DNA of 36,350 bases from CBDUMN01 sp965368335 (GTDB lineage: Bacteria > Pseudomonadota > Alphaproteobacteria > Rhodospirillales > JAPHRK01). A program made the translations under genes and the position numbers. Position 1 is the first letter of the stretch. Each line of letters opens with the position of its first letter. The stretch spans positions 1 to 36,350 of the forward strand of contig CBDUMN010000032.1 in NCBI GenBank assembly GCA_965368335.1. The letters run 5' to 3'. The notes under the pieces were generated by a model. It saw nothing but the letters and a program-made list of their open reading frames with translations, did not search any database and was not told the DNA's origin. This document shows, one piece after another, positions 16,294-25,986 of the stretch.

Positions 16294-16794
16294 ATGAAGT
16301 CGACGGAGAGTCTAGAGGGCGCTCCGTCGATTTTGCATGTCCGAAACGGAACGGTCGAGGACCTTCCTTTTATCTTTGAGCAGGAATCCCGTGCCGACTA
16401 TCGGCATCTGATCTTTCGTTGGCCGGAAGAAAAACACCGGGGCCATCTGACCGACCCGGCGAAACGGTACCGGGTTTTGGAGGCGCACGACGGGACCCGG
16501 CTCGGCTATGCCATTCTCGGCAATCTATTGGGTAAAAGACCGCTGTTGATCCGACTCGTTGCGGCGATGTCGGGGCGGGGTGTCGGCCGGACGTTGCTGG
16601 CCGATGCTATCGACCATGTTTTCAATAAAACGACGGCACCGGCTCTCTATCTCGACGTGTTCCCCGACAATCACCGGGCCATCACGCTGTATCAAAAATT
16701 CGGTTTCAAAGAGGCCATCCGGCTTCGCCGCGTTACCACCATCAACGGCGAAGAAAGGCCGTTGATGGTTATGGTATTGGAAAGACCGAAATAA
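16294..16794 (+). CDS. GNAT family N-acetyltransferase
   Basis: A 166-residue GNAT enzyme. N-terminal VRNGTVEDLPFIFEQES is typical of the first strand and helix. The acetyl-CoA binding loop appears as SGRGVGRTLLADAI (the Q/R-x-x-G-x-G/A type), followed by LYLDVFPDNHRAITLYQKFGF, the usual motif B region. The substrate cannot be told from sequence. The ATG at 16294 has TGGAGGG upstream. A longer open frame starting at 16063 overlaps the YjfB-like gene in another frame and is rejected as the start. It probably shares a transcript with the YjfB-like gene. Confidence 0.9.
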   Translation: MKSTESLEGAPSILHVRNGTVEDLPFIFEQESRADYRHLIFRWPEEKHRGHLTDPAKRYRVLEAHDGTRLGYAILGNLLGKRPLLIRLVAAMSGRGVGRTLLADAIDHVFNKTTAPALYLDVFPDNHRAITLYQKFGFKEAIRLRRVTTINGEERPLMVMVLERPK

Positions 16795-16809
16795 AAGACA
16801 GTCATTCCC

Positions 16810-18762
<1,953 letters not shown>

Positions 18763-18862
18763 GACTTGCTACCTCTCACTGCTCGTTTCCATTGCTGTTT
18801 TTTGCCAGTATGCTGGCCGCGACGTGGCGTCGCAACGACTTGTATGGAAGGACAAAACCTCA

Positions 18863-19747
18863 ATGCCCCTCTCCGCACCCCTTAAGGGCGCTTTGTGGAT
18901 GTCTTTGTCCGGTCTTCTGTTTGCGGTTTTGAGCGCCATCGTCCGCCATGCCTCGGCCGAGATGCATCCCTTTGAAATATCTTTCTTTCGCTCAGTCGTC
19001 ATCCTCGCGGTGATGTTGGCCTGGAAAGGGCGCAGCATAAAGACCATGCAGGTCGGCCAGTGGAAGATGCACATGGTTCGCGCGGTTTCCGGCACGACCG
19101 CCATGCTTTGTATTTTTTCGGCCTTCGCCTTGATGCCGGTGGCTGAAGTGACGGCGTTGACCTTCACCGCCCCCTTGTTCGCCACCCTGGGAGCCGGGTT
19201 ATTTTTGGGTGAGACCTTAAGGATGCGGCGTTGGATGGCGACACTCATCGGGTTTGCCGGGGCGATGATCATTCTGCGGCCCGGTGCTGAGGCGCTGACC
19301 GAAGGAGCCTGGTTGGCGCTGGCGGCTTCGGTCGCTCTTTCGGTGACGGTGCTATCCATCAAGGCGCTTTCGCGCACCGAAGCGCCCAATACCATCGTGC
19401 TGGTCAATGCCTTCCTGATGACGTTGTTTTCCTTCATTCCCGCCCTGTTCTTCTGGACCTGGCCCACGCCAACCCTTTGGGGCTGGATGTTGCTGGCCGG
19501 TTGTGTCGCCTTCGGCATTCAACAGTCGCTGACCCGCGCTTTCGCCGCCGCCGAGGCGACCGCCGTTTTGCCCTTCGACTTCGCCCGCCTGTTGTTCACC
19601 GCCCTTATCGGGTTCGCCGCCTTTGGCGAAATGCCCGATCTTTGGACCTGGATCGGTGGCGCGGTGATTGTCGCCGCCACCGTCTACATCGCCCATCGGG
19701 AAGCCGTTGCAGAGCGCAAAACAACCGCCGACCCCCCTCTCCTTTAG
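18863..19747 (+). CDS. DMT-superfamily (EamA) transporter
   Basis: A 294-residue membrane protein with about ten transmembrane helices in two EamA repeats. The first starts near GALWMSLSGLLFAVLSAIVR and the second near GAWLALAASVALSVTVLSI. These are drug/metabolite exporters whose substrates are not predictable from sequence. I start at the ATG at 18863, which follows GGAAGGA. The frame stays open for 67 codons upstream, but that part overlaps the divergent acetoacetyl-CoA synthetase gene and lacks membrane character, so it is unlikely to be translated. Confidence 0.88.
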   Translation: MPLSAPLKGALWMSLSGLLFAVLSAIVRHASAEMHPFEISFFRSVVILAVMLAWKGRSIKTMQVGQWKMHMVRAVSGTTAMLCIFSAFALMPVAEVTALTFTAPLFATLGAGLFLGETLRMRRWMATLIGFAGAMIILRPGAEALTEGAWLALAASVALSVTVLSIKALSRTEAPNTIVLVNAFLMTLFSFIPALFFWTWPTPTLWGWMLLAGCVAFGIQQSLTRAFAAAEATAVLPFDFARLLFTALIGFAAFGEMPDLWTWIGGAVIVAATVYIAHREAVAERKTTADPPLL

Positions 19748-19837
19748 AGTGCGAATTGGCGAGGGTGAACCGTTTTTACAAACTTTCACCACCCCAAAAC
19801 TGGCTTTGGCGACATCGATCTGATACAAAAACCGCAG

Positions 19838-19853
19838 TTTACGTAAACGTCAA
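19838..19853. promoter_or_regulatory. LiuR-like operator upstream of the SDR gene
   Basis: TTTACGTAAACGTCAA at 19838-19853 is close to the motif I recall for LiuR, a MerR-type regulator of branched-chain amino acid and acyl-CoA catabolism in proteobacteria. It sits 18 bases before the SDR start codon. The downstream enzyme class fits that regulon. No liuR gene is in this window, so the regulator is inferred. Confidence 0.5.
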
Positions 19854-19870
19854 CAAAGGAATCGAAGAAA

Positions 19871-20632
19871 ATGGACGTCAAGGGACATGCAGCAATCGTA
19901 ACCGGCGGGGCTTCCGGTCTGGGTGAAGCGACGGCGCGGGCTTTGGCCGCCGCTGGCGCTAAGGTCGCCATCTTCGACATGAATCAGGAAACCGGCGAAA
20001 AGGTCGCTGCCGACATCGGCGGCATCTTCTGCCAATGCAACGTGGCCGAAGCGGCCAGCGGTGAAGCCGCCATCGCCAAGGCCGCCGAGGCCCACGGCAA
20101 AGCGCGCATCGCGGTCAACTGCGCCGGTGTCGGCACCCCGGCGCGGATCGTCGGTCGCAACGGCATCCTGCCTTTGGAAGAATACGCCAAAGTGGTCAAC
20201 ATCAATTTGGTCGGCACGTTCAACATCATGCGTCTGGCCGCCGCCGGCATGATGGACCTCGACGCCCTGCCCTCCACCGAGCGTGGTGTCATCATCAATA
20301 CAGCTTCGGTCGCCGCTTTCGACGGCCAGATCGGCCAGGCGGCCTATGCTTCCTCCAAAGGCGGCGTGGCGGCGCTGACCCTTCCGGCGGCTCGCGAGTT
20401 CGCCTCCAAGGGTATCCGCGTGATGACCATCGCGCCCGGCCTGTTCCTCACCCCGATGATGAAGGGCCTGCCTCAGGAAGCCCAGGATTCGTTGGCCGTT
20501 TCCGTGCCCTTCCCGCAGCGCCTGGGTGAGCCGGAAGAATTCGCCAAGCTGGCTATGCATATCGTCGACAACGAAATGATGAACGGCGAAACCATCCGCC
20601 TCGACGGCGCCATCCGTATGGCTCCTCGGTAA
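19871..20632 (+). CDS. SDR dehydrogenase, 3-hydroxyacyl-CoA dehydrogenase type-2-like
   Basis: A 253-residue short-chain dehydrogenase with NAD-binding TGGASGLG (about residues 11-18), NCAG, the catalytic Ser in NTASVAAFDG and Tyr/Lys in YASSK. The overall sequence, with MDVKGHAAIVTGGASGLGE and the C-terminal GETIRLDGAIRM, resembles the mitochondrial HSD10-type 3-hydroxyacyl-CoA dehydrogenases. These act in isoleucine and short-chain acyl-CoA oxidation. It has a LiuR-like site immediately upstream and a strong terminator after it, so it is a single-gene unit. Substrate assignment is an inference from family resemblance. Confidence 0.9.
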   Translation: MDVKGHAAIVTGGASGLGEATARALAAAGAKVAIFDMNQETGEKVAADIGGIFCQCNVAEAASGEAAIAKAAEAHGKARIAVNCAGVGTPARIVGRNGILPLEEYAKVVNINLVGTFNIMRLAAAGMMDLDALPSTERGVIINTASVAAFDGQIGQAAYASSKGGVAALTLPAAREFASKGIRVMTIAPGLFLTPMMKGLPQEAQDSLAVSVPFPQRLGEPEEFAKLAMHIVDNEMMNGETIRLDGAIRMAPR

Positions 20633-20710
20633 GGCGAAAGCAACGCACGACAGTTCCTCCCCAAGCTCTTAAATCGCCGGAACCCTGACCGGTCAGAGAG
20701 CTTATGACGA

Positions 20711-20749
20711 GAACCGGGATCGCACACCCTGAGCGATCCCGGTTTTTTC
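20711..20749 (+). terminator. Rho-independent terminator after the SDR gene
   Basis: AACCGGGATCGC (20712-20723) pairs perfectly with GCGATCCCGGTT (20733-20744) around a nine-base loop and runs directly into a TTTTTT tract. It lies about 80 bp past the SDR stop. A second nested palindrome, AAGCTCT...CTGACCGGTCAG...AGAGCTT (20663-20703), precedes it. Confidence 0.9.
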
Positions 20750-20788
20750 TTGGCTATTTCAAGAGATGGATGTGGTTCGTATCAATCA

Positions 20789-20882
20789 TCGTCATGCGCG
20801 GGCTTGCCCCGCGTATCCACGACTTCATATGGCGAGACAGCAGCAAGCAAAGTCGTGGGTACCCGCGTTCGCGGGCACGACG
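20789..20882. repeat. Inverted pair of palindromic repeat units, second family
   Basis: The left arm (20789-20825, CGTCATGCGCGGGCTTGCCC then GCGTATCCACGACTT) and the right arm (20850-20882, AAGTCGTGGGTACCCGCG then a short remainder ending GACG) are inverted copies of each other. Each arm folds on itself, with GCGGGcttgCCCGC-type and CCCGCGttCGCGGG stems. The unit resembles dispersed extragenic palindromes common in alphaproteobacteria. It lies between the SDR terminator and the phhB stop codon. Confidence 0.8.
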
Positions 20883-20897
20883 GGTAAGGAGCAGAGC

Positions 20898-21191
20898 TCA
20901 CCTCTCCTGGAATACCCCATCCATAAACGCCGCCAGTTCGAAATCCTTTTCCGTTACGCCGTCGGCCTCGTGGGTGACGAGCGTCACCTCAACCCGGTTG
21001 TAGACGTTGAACCATTCGGGGTGGTGGTTCATCTGCTCGGCCTTGAGGGCGGCGCGGGCCATAAAGCCGAAGGCCTGGTTGAAGTCCTCGAATGTAAAGG
21101 TTCGGCAAAGGGCGTCCCGGTCCGGATGGAGGCTCCAGTCTTTTAAGTCGGCCATGGCCTTCTTGCGTTCGGCGGGTGTGGCGCGTTCCAT
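20898..21191 (-). CDS. phhB: Pterin-4a-carbinolamine dehydratase
   Basis: A 97-residue protein with the PCD family core: WSLHPDRDALCRTFTFEDF, then AEQMNHHPEWFNVYNRVEV carrying the active-site histidines, then VTLVTHEADGVTEKDFELA. It dehydrates 4a-hydroxytetrahydropterin, recycling the cofactor of aromatic amino acid hydroxylases. The length is normal. The longer open frame to 21383 overlaps the zincin gene on the other strand. The ATG at 21191 has TTGGAG seven bases upstream and matches the family start. No phenylalanine hydroxylase gene is nearby. Confidence 0.93.
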   Translation of the reverse strand: MERATPAERKKAMADLKDWSLHPDRDALCRTFTFEDFNQAFGFMARAALKAEQMNHHPEWFNVYNRVEVTLVTHEADGVTEKDFELAAFMDGVFQER

Positions 21192-21270
21192 TTTGGGCTC
21201 CAAGTTATTGCGCTGATCGTAAACATGGTTCTGCTTGGTTGCGCCTTCAATAAAGCGTATTGTTCCTTGT

Positions 21271-21666
21271 ATGTCAGAGGCTTGGACCATACCCCCCGAT
21301 CTGGATGCGCTGGAGGCCATGGCGCGCGAGGCCCTTGAAACCCTACCGCCCGAGTTCAGGGCGGCCGTTGATGGGGTGCCCATGGTGGTGGCCGAATTTC
21401 CCGATGATGAAATTGTCGAAGACCTGAAGCTTGAGACGCCTTTCGATCTTCTCGGGCTTTACCAGGGCGTTTCGTTGCGCGACAAAACGGTTCACGATCT
21501 ACCGGGCGGACCCGATATGGTGTTCCTTTACCGGCGGGCCATTCTCGATTACTGGTGTGAGACCGGCGAAGACTTGGCGGGGATCGTCCGCCATGTTTTG
21601 ATCCATGAGATCGGTCACCATCTGGGATTGAGTGATGCGGATATGGACGCCATCGAGGCGGCCTAA
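21271..21666 (+). CDS. Small zincin-type metallopeptidase family protein
   Basis: A 131-residue protein ending in HEIGHHLGLSDADMD, a zinc-binding HExxH motif (His112, Glu113, His116) followed by the downstream Gly/Asp expected of the minimal zincin family (PF06262 type). Earlier segments LPPEFRAAVDGVPMVVAEFP and LGLYQGVSLRD are also typical of it. The enzymatic activity and substrate are unproven. I chose the ATG at 21271 although its ribosome site is weak; the frame also allows a start at 21235. It is followed 28 bp later by the Lon-like protease on the same strand, so a two-gene proteolysis unit is plausible. Confidence 0.85.
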   Translation: MSEAWTIPPDLDALEAMAREALETLPPEFRAAVDGVPMVVAEFPDDEIVEDLKLETPFDLLGLYQGVSLRDKTVHDLPGGPDMVFLYRRAILDYWCETGEDLAGIVRHVLIHEIGHHLGLSDADMDAIEAA

Positions 21667-21694
21667 TAAAAACAGTAAAGAGGGAGATGGCAAA

Positions 21695-24169
21695 ATGAGC
21701 GGTAAACAAAAAGCCTGGAAACCCCAAGCGCTGAAACCCAGCCAGCTATATACGATTTGCGATCCCAAGCAGTTCGATTTCAAGACCACGGCCGAATTGG
21801 AGGACCTTGATTCCGTCGTTGGACAGAAGCGCGCCGTGGAGGCGATTGAATTCGCCATCGGCATGCGCCGCAAGGGCTATAACCTCTTTGCGCTGGGGCC
21901 CACCGGCACCGGCAAATTCAGCCTGTTGAAACGCTTTGTCGAGAAAGCCGCGGCGGACGATCCGGTGCCCGATGACTGGTGTTACGTCAACAATTTCGAT
22001 GAACCTCATAAGCCCCGCGCTTTGGCTCTGCCCGCCGGTACGGCGCGGGGATTCGCCCAGGATATGGATACCCTGGTCGCCGACTTGCAGCAGGCTATTC
22101 CGGCGGTATTCGAGAGCGAGGATTATCAGACCCGCAAGGAAAAACTCGCCGAAAGCTTCAAGGAGCGCCAGGAAAAGGCTTTTTCAGACCTGCAAAAGCG
22201 GGCCAACGCCGAAGACATCACCATTGTTCGCACACCCATGGGGCTGGGGCTGGCCCCCATGGAGAAGGGTGAGGTCTTGAGCCCGGAAGAGTTCTCCAAA
22301 CTGTCGGAAAAAGAGCAGAAGAAACGGAAAAAGAGGATTGAGGAGTTTCAGCACGAACTGGAAGGCATGCTGCGCGATGTGCCGCGCTGGGAAAAGGAAC
22401 ATCGCGAAAAACTCCGTGAGTTGAACCAAGATGTCGTGCGTCGCGTGGTCGATCATCAGATCGATGAGTTGGAAGAACGTCACGGCGACCTGCCGGAAGT
22501 GCTCGACTATCTGGAGCAGGTCCAGGACTCGGTGATCGAAAACCTCGGCGATTTCATTCCAAACGAGGCTCCGCAACAAGGCGCGCCCGAAGGTGGCGCC
22601 GAAGGAGCCTTCCGCGCCTACCGGGTCAACGTGGTCGTCGATAACTGCCCCATGGCCGAAGGCGAGGACTGTGAAGAAGAGCATCGGGCGGCCAAGGGCG
22701 CGCCGGTGATCTATGAAGATCATCCGACCATGACCAACCTGCTGGGCCGGGCCGAGCACCTGTCCCACTACGGTTCCTTGGTGACCGATTTCAACCTGAT
22801 CAAGCCGGGCGCGCTGCACCGGGCCAATGGCGGTTATCTGATCATCGATGCGCGCAACCTGTTTATGCAGCCGTTTGCCTGGGACGCCCTGAAACGGGCC
22901 CTGCGCGCTCAGGCGATCCGTATCGAAAATCCCGGCGAGTCCTATGGGCTGGTCAGCACCATCACGCTCGAGCCCGAGCCGATCCCCTTGAAAGCCAAGA
23001 TATTCCTGGCGGGCGACCCCATGCTCTATTACATGCTGAGCCGCTACGATCCGGAGTTCAAAGAGCTGTTCAAGGTGGCGGCCGATTTCGACAACCGCAT
23101 GGATCGCACCGACGATTCGGCTCTGCAGTACGCCACGTTGATCGGCACCCTGGCGCGCAAGGAAGAGCTGCGGCCGCTCGATAAGAAAGCTGTCGCCCGG
23201 GTGGTCGAACATGGCGCGCGACTGGCCGATGATTCGGAAAAACTATCGACCCATATGGGCAGCATCGTCGATCTGGTGCGCGAGGCCGACTATCTGGCGG
23301 GCAAACAAAACCGCAAGACGGTTCAGGCCGAAGACGTTCAGGCGGCTATCGACGCCAACGTCTATCGCTCGGATCGGATCAGGGAGCGCATCCATGAGGA
23401 AATTCAGCGCGGCACCCTGGTGATCGACACGGAAGGCGCGAAGGTCGGCGAGGTCAATGGGCTGGCCGTCTATCAGCTCGACCATTTCGCTTTCGGCCGT
23501 CCGAGCCGCATCAGCTGCCGGGTGCGTATCGGCAAGGGTGAGGTGGTCGATATCGAGCGCCAAGTGGACCTGGGCGGTCCGCTCCACACCAAGGGGGTAT
23601 TGATCCTCACCTCCTATCTGGCGACCAAGTTCGCGCTTAATAAGCCGCTGTCCCTCTCGGCGACATTGGTTTTCGAGCAGTCCTATTCGGGCGTCGAGGG
23701 GGATAGCGCCTCATCGACCGAACTTTACGCCCTGCTCTCGGCTCTTTCCGATTTTCCCATCAAGCAAAATCTGGCGGTGACCGGATCGGTCGATCAAAAC
23801 GGGCGGGTCCAGGCCATCGGCGGGGTGAACGAGAAAATCGAGGGCTTTTTCGATGTCTGCCGGACCCGTGGGCTAACCGGCGATCAGGGGGTGCTGATCC
23901 CCGAAGCCAATGTGAAGCACCTGATGCTGCGCGCCGATGTGGTCGAAGCCTGCCGTCAGGGCAAGTTCCATGTTTATCCGGTGGAAACCATCGATCAAGG
24001 CATCGAGATTTTGACCGGTGTTCCGGCAGGCGCACCCGATGAAAACGGCCAGTTCCCCATCGCCAGCATCAATCGGGCCGTCGGGGCGAGGCTCGACGCC
24101 TTCACCCGCAAAGCCCACGAATTCGCCACCGTCGCCCCAAGGCGGGGACGGAAAAGACGGGACGATTAA
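21695..24169 (+). CDS. Lon-like ATP-dependent protease (LonB/LonC-like AAA-S16 protein)
   Basis: An 824-residue protein that is not standard LonA. There is no LAN domain; Walker A GPTGTGKF is near the N-terminus (68-75). A charged coiled-coil insertion follows (about residues 150-290, with KKRKKRIEEFQHELEGMLRD), then the ATPase remainder and a C-terminal S16 peptidase domain. The catalytic pair is Ser671 (in GDSASS) and Lys714 (in GGVNEKIEGF). The 43-residue spacing matches the Ser-Lys distance in E. coli Lon. It should degrade misfolded or regulatory proteins in the cytoplasm. The ATG at 21695 has AGGGAG upstream; the frame extends 21 codons earlier inside the zincin gene. Confidence 0.92.
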   Translation: MSGKQKAWKPQALKPSQLYTICDPKQFDFKTTAELEDLDSVVGQKRAVEAIEFAIGMRRKGYNLFALGPTGTGKFSLLKRFVEKAAADDPVPDDWCYVNNFDEPHKPRALALPAGTARGFAQDMDTLVADLQQAIPAVFESEDYQTRKEKLAESFKERQEKAFSDLQKRANAEDITIVRTPMGLGLAPMEKGEVLSPEEFSKLSEKEQKKRKKRIEEFQHELEGMLRDVPRWEKEHREKLRELNQDVVRRVVDHQIDELEERHGDLPEVLDYLEQVQDSVIENLGDFIPNEAPQQGAPEGGAEGAFRAYRVNVVVDNCPMAEGEDCEEEHRAAKGAPVIYEDHPTMTNLLGRAEHLSHYGSLVTDFNLIKPGALHRANGGYLIIDARNLFMQPFAWDALKRALRAQAIRIENPGESYGLVSTITLEPEPIPLKAKIFLAGDPMLYYMLSRYDPEFKELFKVAADFDNRMDRTDDSALQYATLIGTLARKEELRPLDKKAVARVVEHGARLADDSEKLSTHMGSIVDLVREADYLAGKQNRKTVQAEDVQAAIDANVYRSDRIRERIHEEIQRGTLVIDTEGAKVGEVNGLAVYQLDHFAFGRPSRISCRVRIGKGEVVDIERQVDLGGPLHTKGVLILTSYLATKFALNKPLSLSATLVFEQSYSGVEGDSASSTELYALLSALSDFPIKQNLAVTGSVDQNGRVQAIGGVNEKIEGFFDVCRTRGLTGDQGVLIPEANVKHLMLRADVVEACRQGKFHVYPVETIDQGIEILTGVPAGAPDENGQFPIASINRAVGARLDAFTRKAHEFATVAPRRGRKRRDD

Positions 24170-24187
24170 ACCGCTGCTTCTGAGATA

Positions 24188-24215
24188 TGTACAAAACTAC
24201 ACAAGTATTGTACAA
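24188..24215. promoter_or_regulatory. Probable VapB(C) autoregulatory operator
   Basis: Two TGTACA palindromes (24188-24193 and 24209-24214) are spaced 21 bp centre to centre, two DNA turns. They lie in the 78-bp AT-rich gap just before vapB. Paired short palindromes at this position are what a VapB dimer-of-dimers would bind. The call rests on symmetry and location. Confidence 0.55.
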
Positions 24216-24247
24216 TTCTACAAATTCCAGACTGCCGGAGAACAGCT

Positions 24248-24484
24248 ATGGCCTTGCATATCGCCCGAAAAGACGTTGATGAAAAGGTTTCCAAGCTCTC
24301 AAAACGTCTTGGCCGCAGCAAGACGGCCGTGGTTGAAGACGCCTTGGATCGCTATCTCGATCAGACCGAGCTGGGCTTCGCTGATCTGCGGGTGGCGGCC
24401 AAACGTTGCGCCGCTTTGCCCGACCAAGATCGGCGCAGTCCCGACGACATCATCGACTACGATGAAAACGGCCTGCCCCGATGA
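24248..24484 (+). CDS. vapB: VapB-family antitoxin
   Basis: A 78-residue protein. Its N-terminal half, MALHIARKDVDEKVSKLSKR then LGRSKTAVVEDALDRYL, fits the ribbon-helix-helix type DNA-binding region of PSK-type VapB antitoxins. The acidic C-terminus (DDIIDYDENGLPR) would thread into the toxin active site. It neutralises VapC and represses the operon, probably at the TGTACA pair upstream. It overlaps vapC by ATGA (24481-24484). Confidence 0.9.
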   Translation: MALHIARKDVDEKVSKLSKRLGRSKTAVVEDALDRYLDQTELGFADLRVAAKRCAALPDQDRRSPDDIIDYDENGLPR

Positions 24485-24876
24485 TCGTTGTCGATACCTC
24501 GAGCCTTGTTTGCGTGTTATTCGGTGAGCCGGAAGCAGAGCATCACCTCGATGCGATGGAGGCTGCCGATAGGCTTCTTGTTTCAGCTTCTACGGCCTTA
24601 GAGGCCAGCATGGTGATCGAGACCCGTAAAGGTTCGGCAGGATTGCGCGAACTGGATGCCTTTTTGACCCACCCGAAAACGGAAATCGTTGCCGTTGATA
24701 AAGAGCAGTATCAAGCCGCCCGGGCCGCTTTTACCGCCTATGGTAAAGGTCGGCATCCGGCAGGCCTCAACTATGGCGACCTGTTTTCCTATGCGCTCGC
24801 CAAAACCCGCGCCCTTCCCCTTTTATTTAAGGGAGAGGATTTTTCCAAAACCGATGTGATGGTGGCGGTCGTCTAA
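24481..24876 (+). CDS. vapC: VapC-family PIN-domain ribonuclease toxin
   Basis: A 131-residue PIN-domain protein with MIVVDTSSLVCVLFGEPE (catalytic Asp5), EASMVIETRK supplying the second acidic residue, and LNYGDLFSYALAK with the third aspartate. A final GEDFSKTDV supplies the fourth. VapC toxins cleave RNA, often tRNA or rRNA, in a Mg2+-dependent way. All four acidic positions look intact, so the toxin should be active. Translation is coupled to vapB. The stop overlaps the convergent DUF995-like gene by four bases. Confidence 0.92.
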   Translation: MIVVDTSSLVCVLFGEPEAEHHLDAMEAADRLLVSASTALEASMVIETRKGSAGLRELDAFLTHPKTEIVAVDKEQYQAARAAFTAYGKGRHPAGLNYGDLFSYALAKTRALPLLFKGEDFSKTDVMVAVV

Positions 24877-25280
24877 AGCCCCTGGGCGTTGCCCGGTTTG
24901 ACGGTGAAGGTGCTGGAGACGATCTTGCGTTTGACGTCGAACAGGAAATATCCGGCGTCCGACTTCTTGACCCGGTAGCAGGACTGCTTGCCTTTGCGGG
25001 TGTTGTCGTACTGGCTGCAGTATTGACCATCGGCGGTGACTTCCCAGCGGCCCGTATCCACGTCGCCGGTAAAGGTTTTGATCTTCAGTGTGCCGTCTTC
25101 CCGGATATGGATATAAAAGGTCTTGTCCTTGCGATCGGCGAACCGCGGCAACTGGGTTTTGGCGACGATGGTGTTTCCGGCGATCAGGCCTTTGACCTCC
25201 TTGGCATTTAAGGCGGCGCTATCGGCAACGGCGGGTCCGGTGAGGAAGAGGGTGGCGAGGGCGGCGAAAATAAAACGCAT
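24873..25280 (-). CDS. Secreted protein, DUF995-like
   Basis: A 135-residue protein with a signal peptide, MRFIFAALATLFLTGPAVA, then a small beta-rich domain. Its GRWEVTADGQYCSQYDNTRK and QSCYRVKKSDAGYFLFD segments resemble the DUF995 family of alphaproteobacterial periplasmic proteins. The two cysteines could form a disulfide. Function is unknown. The open frame extends 56 codons upstream, but that part lies in a palindromic repeat; the ATG at 25280 gives a proper signal peptide. Confidence 0.75.
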   Translation of the reverse strand: MRFIFAALATLFLTGPAVADSAALNAKEVKGLIAGNTIVAKTQLPRFADRKDKTFYIHIREDGTLKIKTFTGDVDTGRWEVTADGQYCSQYDNTRKGKQSCYRVKKSDAGYFLFDVKRKIVSSTFTVKPGNAQGL

Positions 25281-25301
25281 GGTCGGCTCTGCTCGTACAG
25301 T

Positions 25302-25400
25302 TCTGGATTCCGGGTTCTGACTATCGTCAGCCCCGGAATAACATGAAAATCCTACCGTCTTTCCGGGGCATGCGCAGCATGAACCCGGAATCCGGGAATG
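25302..25400. repeat. Paired inverted palindromic repeat (REP/BIME-like), copy 2
   Basis: Two units of the 11866-11966 family occur in the opposite order: 25302-25343 (hairpin CTGAC-tatc-GTCAG) and 25357-25400 (hairpin CATGC-gca-GCATG). Each has conserved TCCGGGG and ACCCGGA flanks. The stem sequences differ from copy 1 but stay complementary. The pair lies between the UDG-family gene stop and the DUF995-like start. Confidence 0.8.
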
Positions 25401-25401
25401 T

Positions 25402-25986
25402 CTATGAAAGAAGGCGTTTTGTCTGTTTGCGCAAAACCGGCAATACATCGGCTTCGAACCACGGGTTCTTTTTCAGCCAGGCGGTGTTGCGCCAACTGGG
25501 ATGGGGCAGCGGCAGATATTCGGGGCCGTAATCGCGCCAGCTCTTGACCGTCTCGGTCATGGTTTTCTTGCGCGCCTTGCCCAGGTAACGCTTCTGGGCA
25601 TAGGCCCCGATGACCAGGGTTAGTTCGATATGGGGCATCCAGGCTCTGATCGGGTCGTGCCAGAGGGGGGCGCATTCGGGACGCGGCGGCGCGTCGCCGC
25701 CGTTTTTGTCGATGCCCGGATAGCACAGGCCCATGGGCAGAATGGCGATGCGGTTTTCGTCGTAAAAAACCTCTTTATCCACCGCCAGCCAGTCACGCAA
25801 ACGATCCCCCGAGCGGTCGTTCCAGGGAATGCCCGTTTCATGCACCCGGGCGCCCGGCGCTTGGCCGATAATCAGCAGGCGGGCCGATTCGGCGGCGCGA
25901 ACCACAGGGCGGGGCCCAAGCGGCAGATGCTCGGCGCATTCGGTGCAGTCCCTCACCTCGGCCAAAAGATCGGCGAGGCTGTTCAA
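25402..25986 (-). CDS. Uracil-DNA glycosylase family protein
   Basis: A 194-residue protein of the UDG superfamily. The first motif is LLIIGQAPGARVHETGIPWN, which includes the family 4/5-like G-Q-A-P-G. It is followed by DRSGDRLRDWL, and the C-terminal motif is LPLPHPSWRN. Cysteines near the N-terminus (RDCTECAEH) and at CYPGID could hold a metal or Fe-S cluster as in family 4 enzymes, but the pattern is incomplete. It may excise uracil or related bases. Its start overlaps the stop of the upstream cobB gene by ATGA, giving a cobB-UDG pair. Confidence 0.85.
   Translation of the reverse strand: MNSLADLLAEVRDCTECAEHLPLGPRPVVRAAESARLLIIGQAPGARVHETGIPWNDRSGDRLRDWLAVDKEVFYDENRIAILPMGLCYPGIDKNGGDAPPRPECAPLWHDPIRAWMPHIELTLVIGAYAQKRYLGKARKKTMTETVKSWRDYGPEYLPLPHPSWRNTAWLKKNPWFEADVLPVLRKQTKRLLS

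Noticed and set aside
16063..16794. Longer 243-codon version of the GNAT gene
   Set aside because: The upstream 77 codons overlap the YjfB-like gene in another frame and are arginine-rich, unlike the GNAT. The ATG at 16294 has a good ribosome site.
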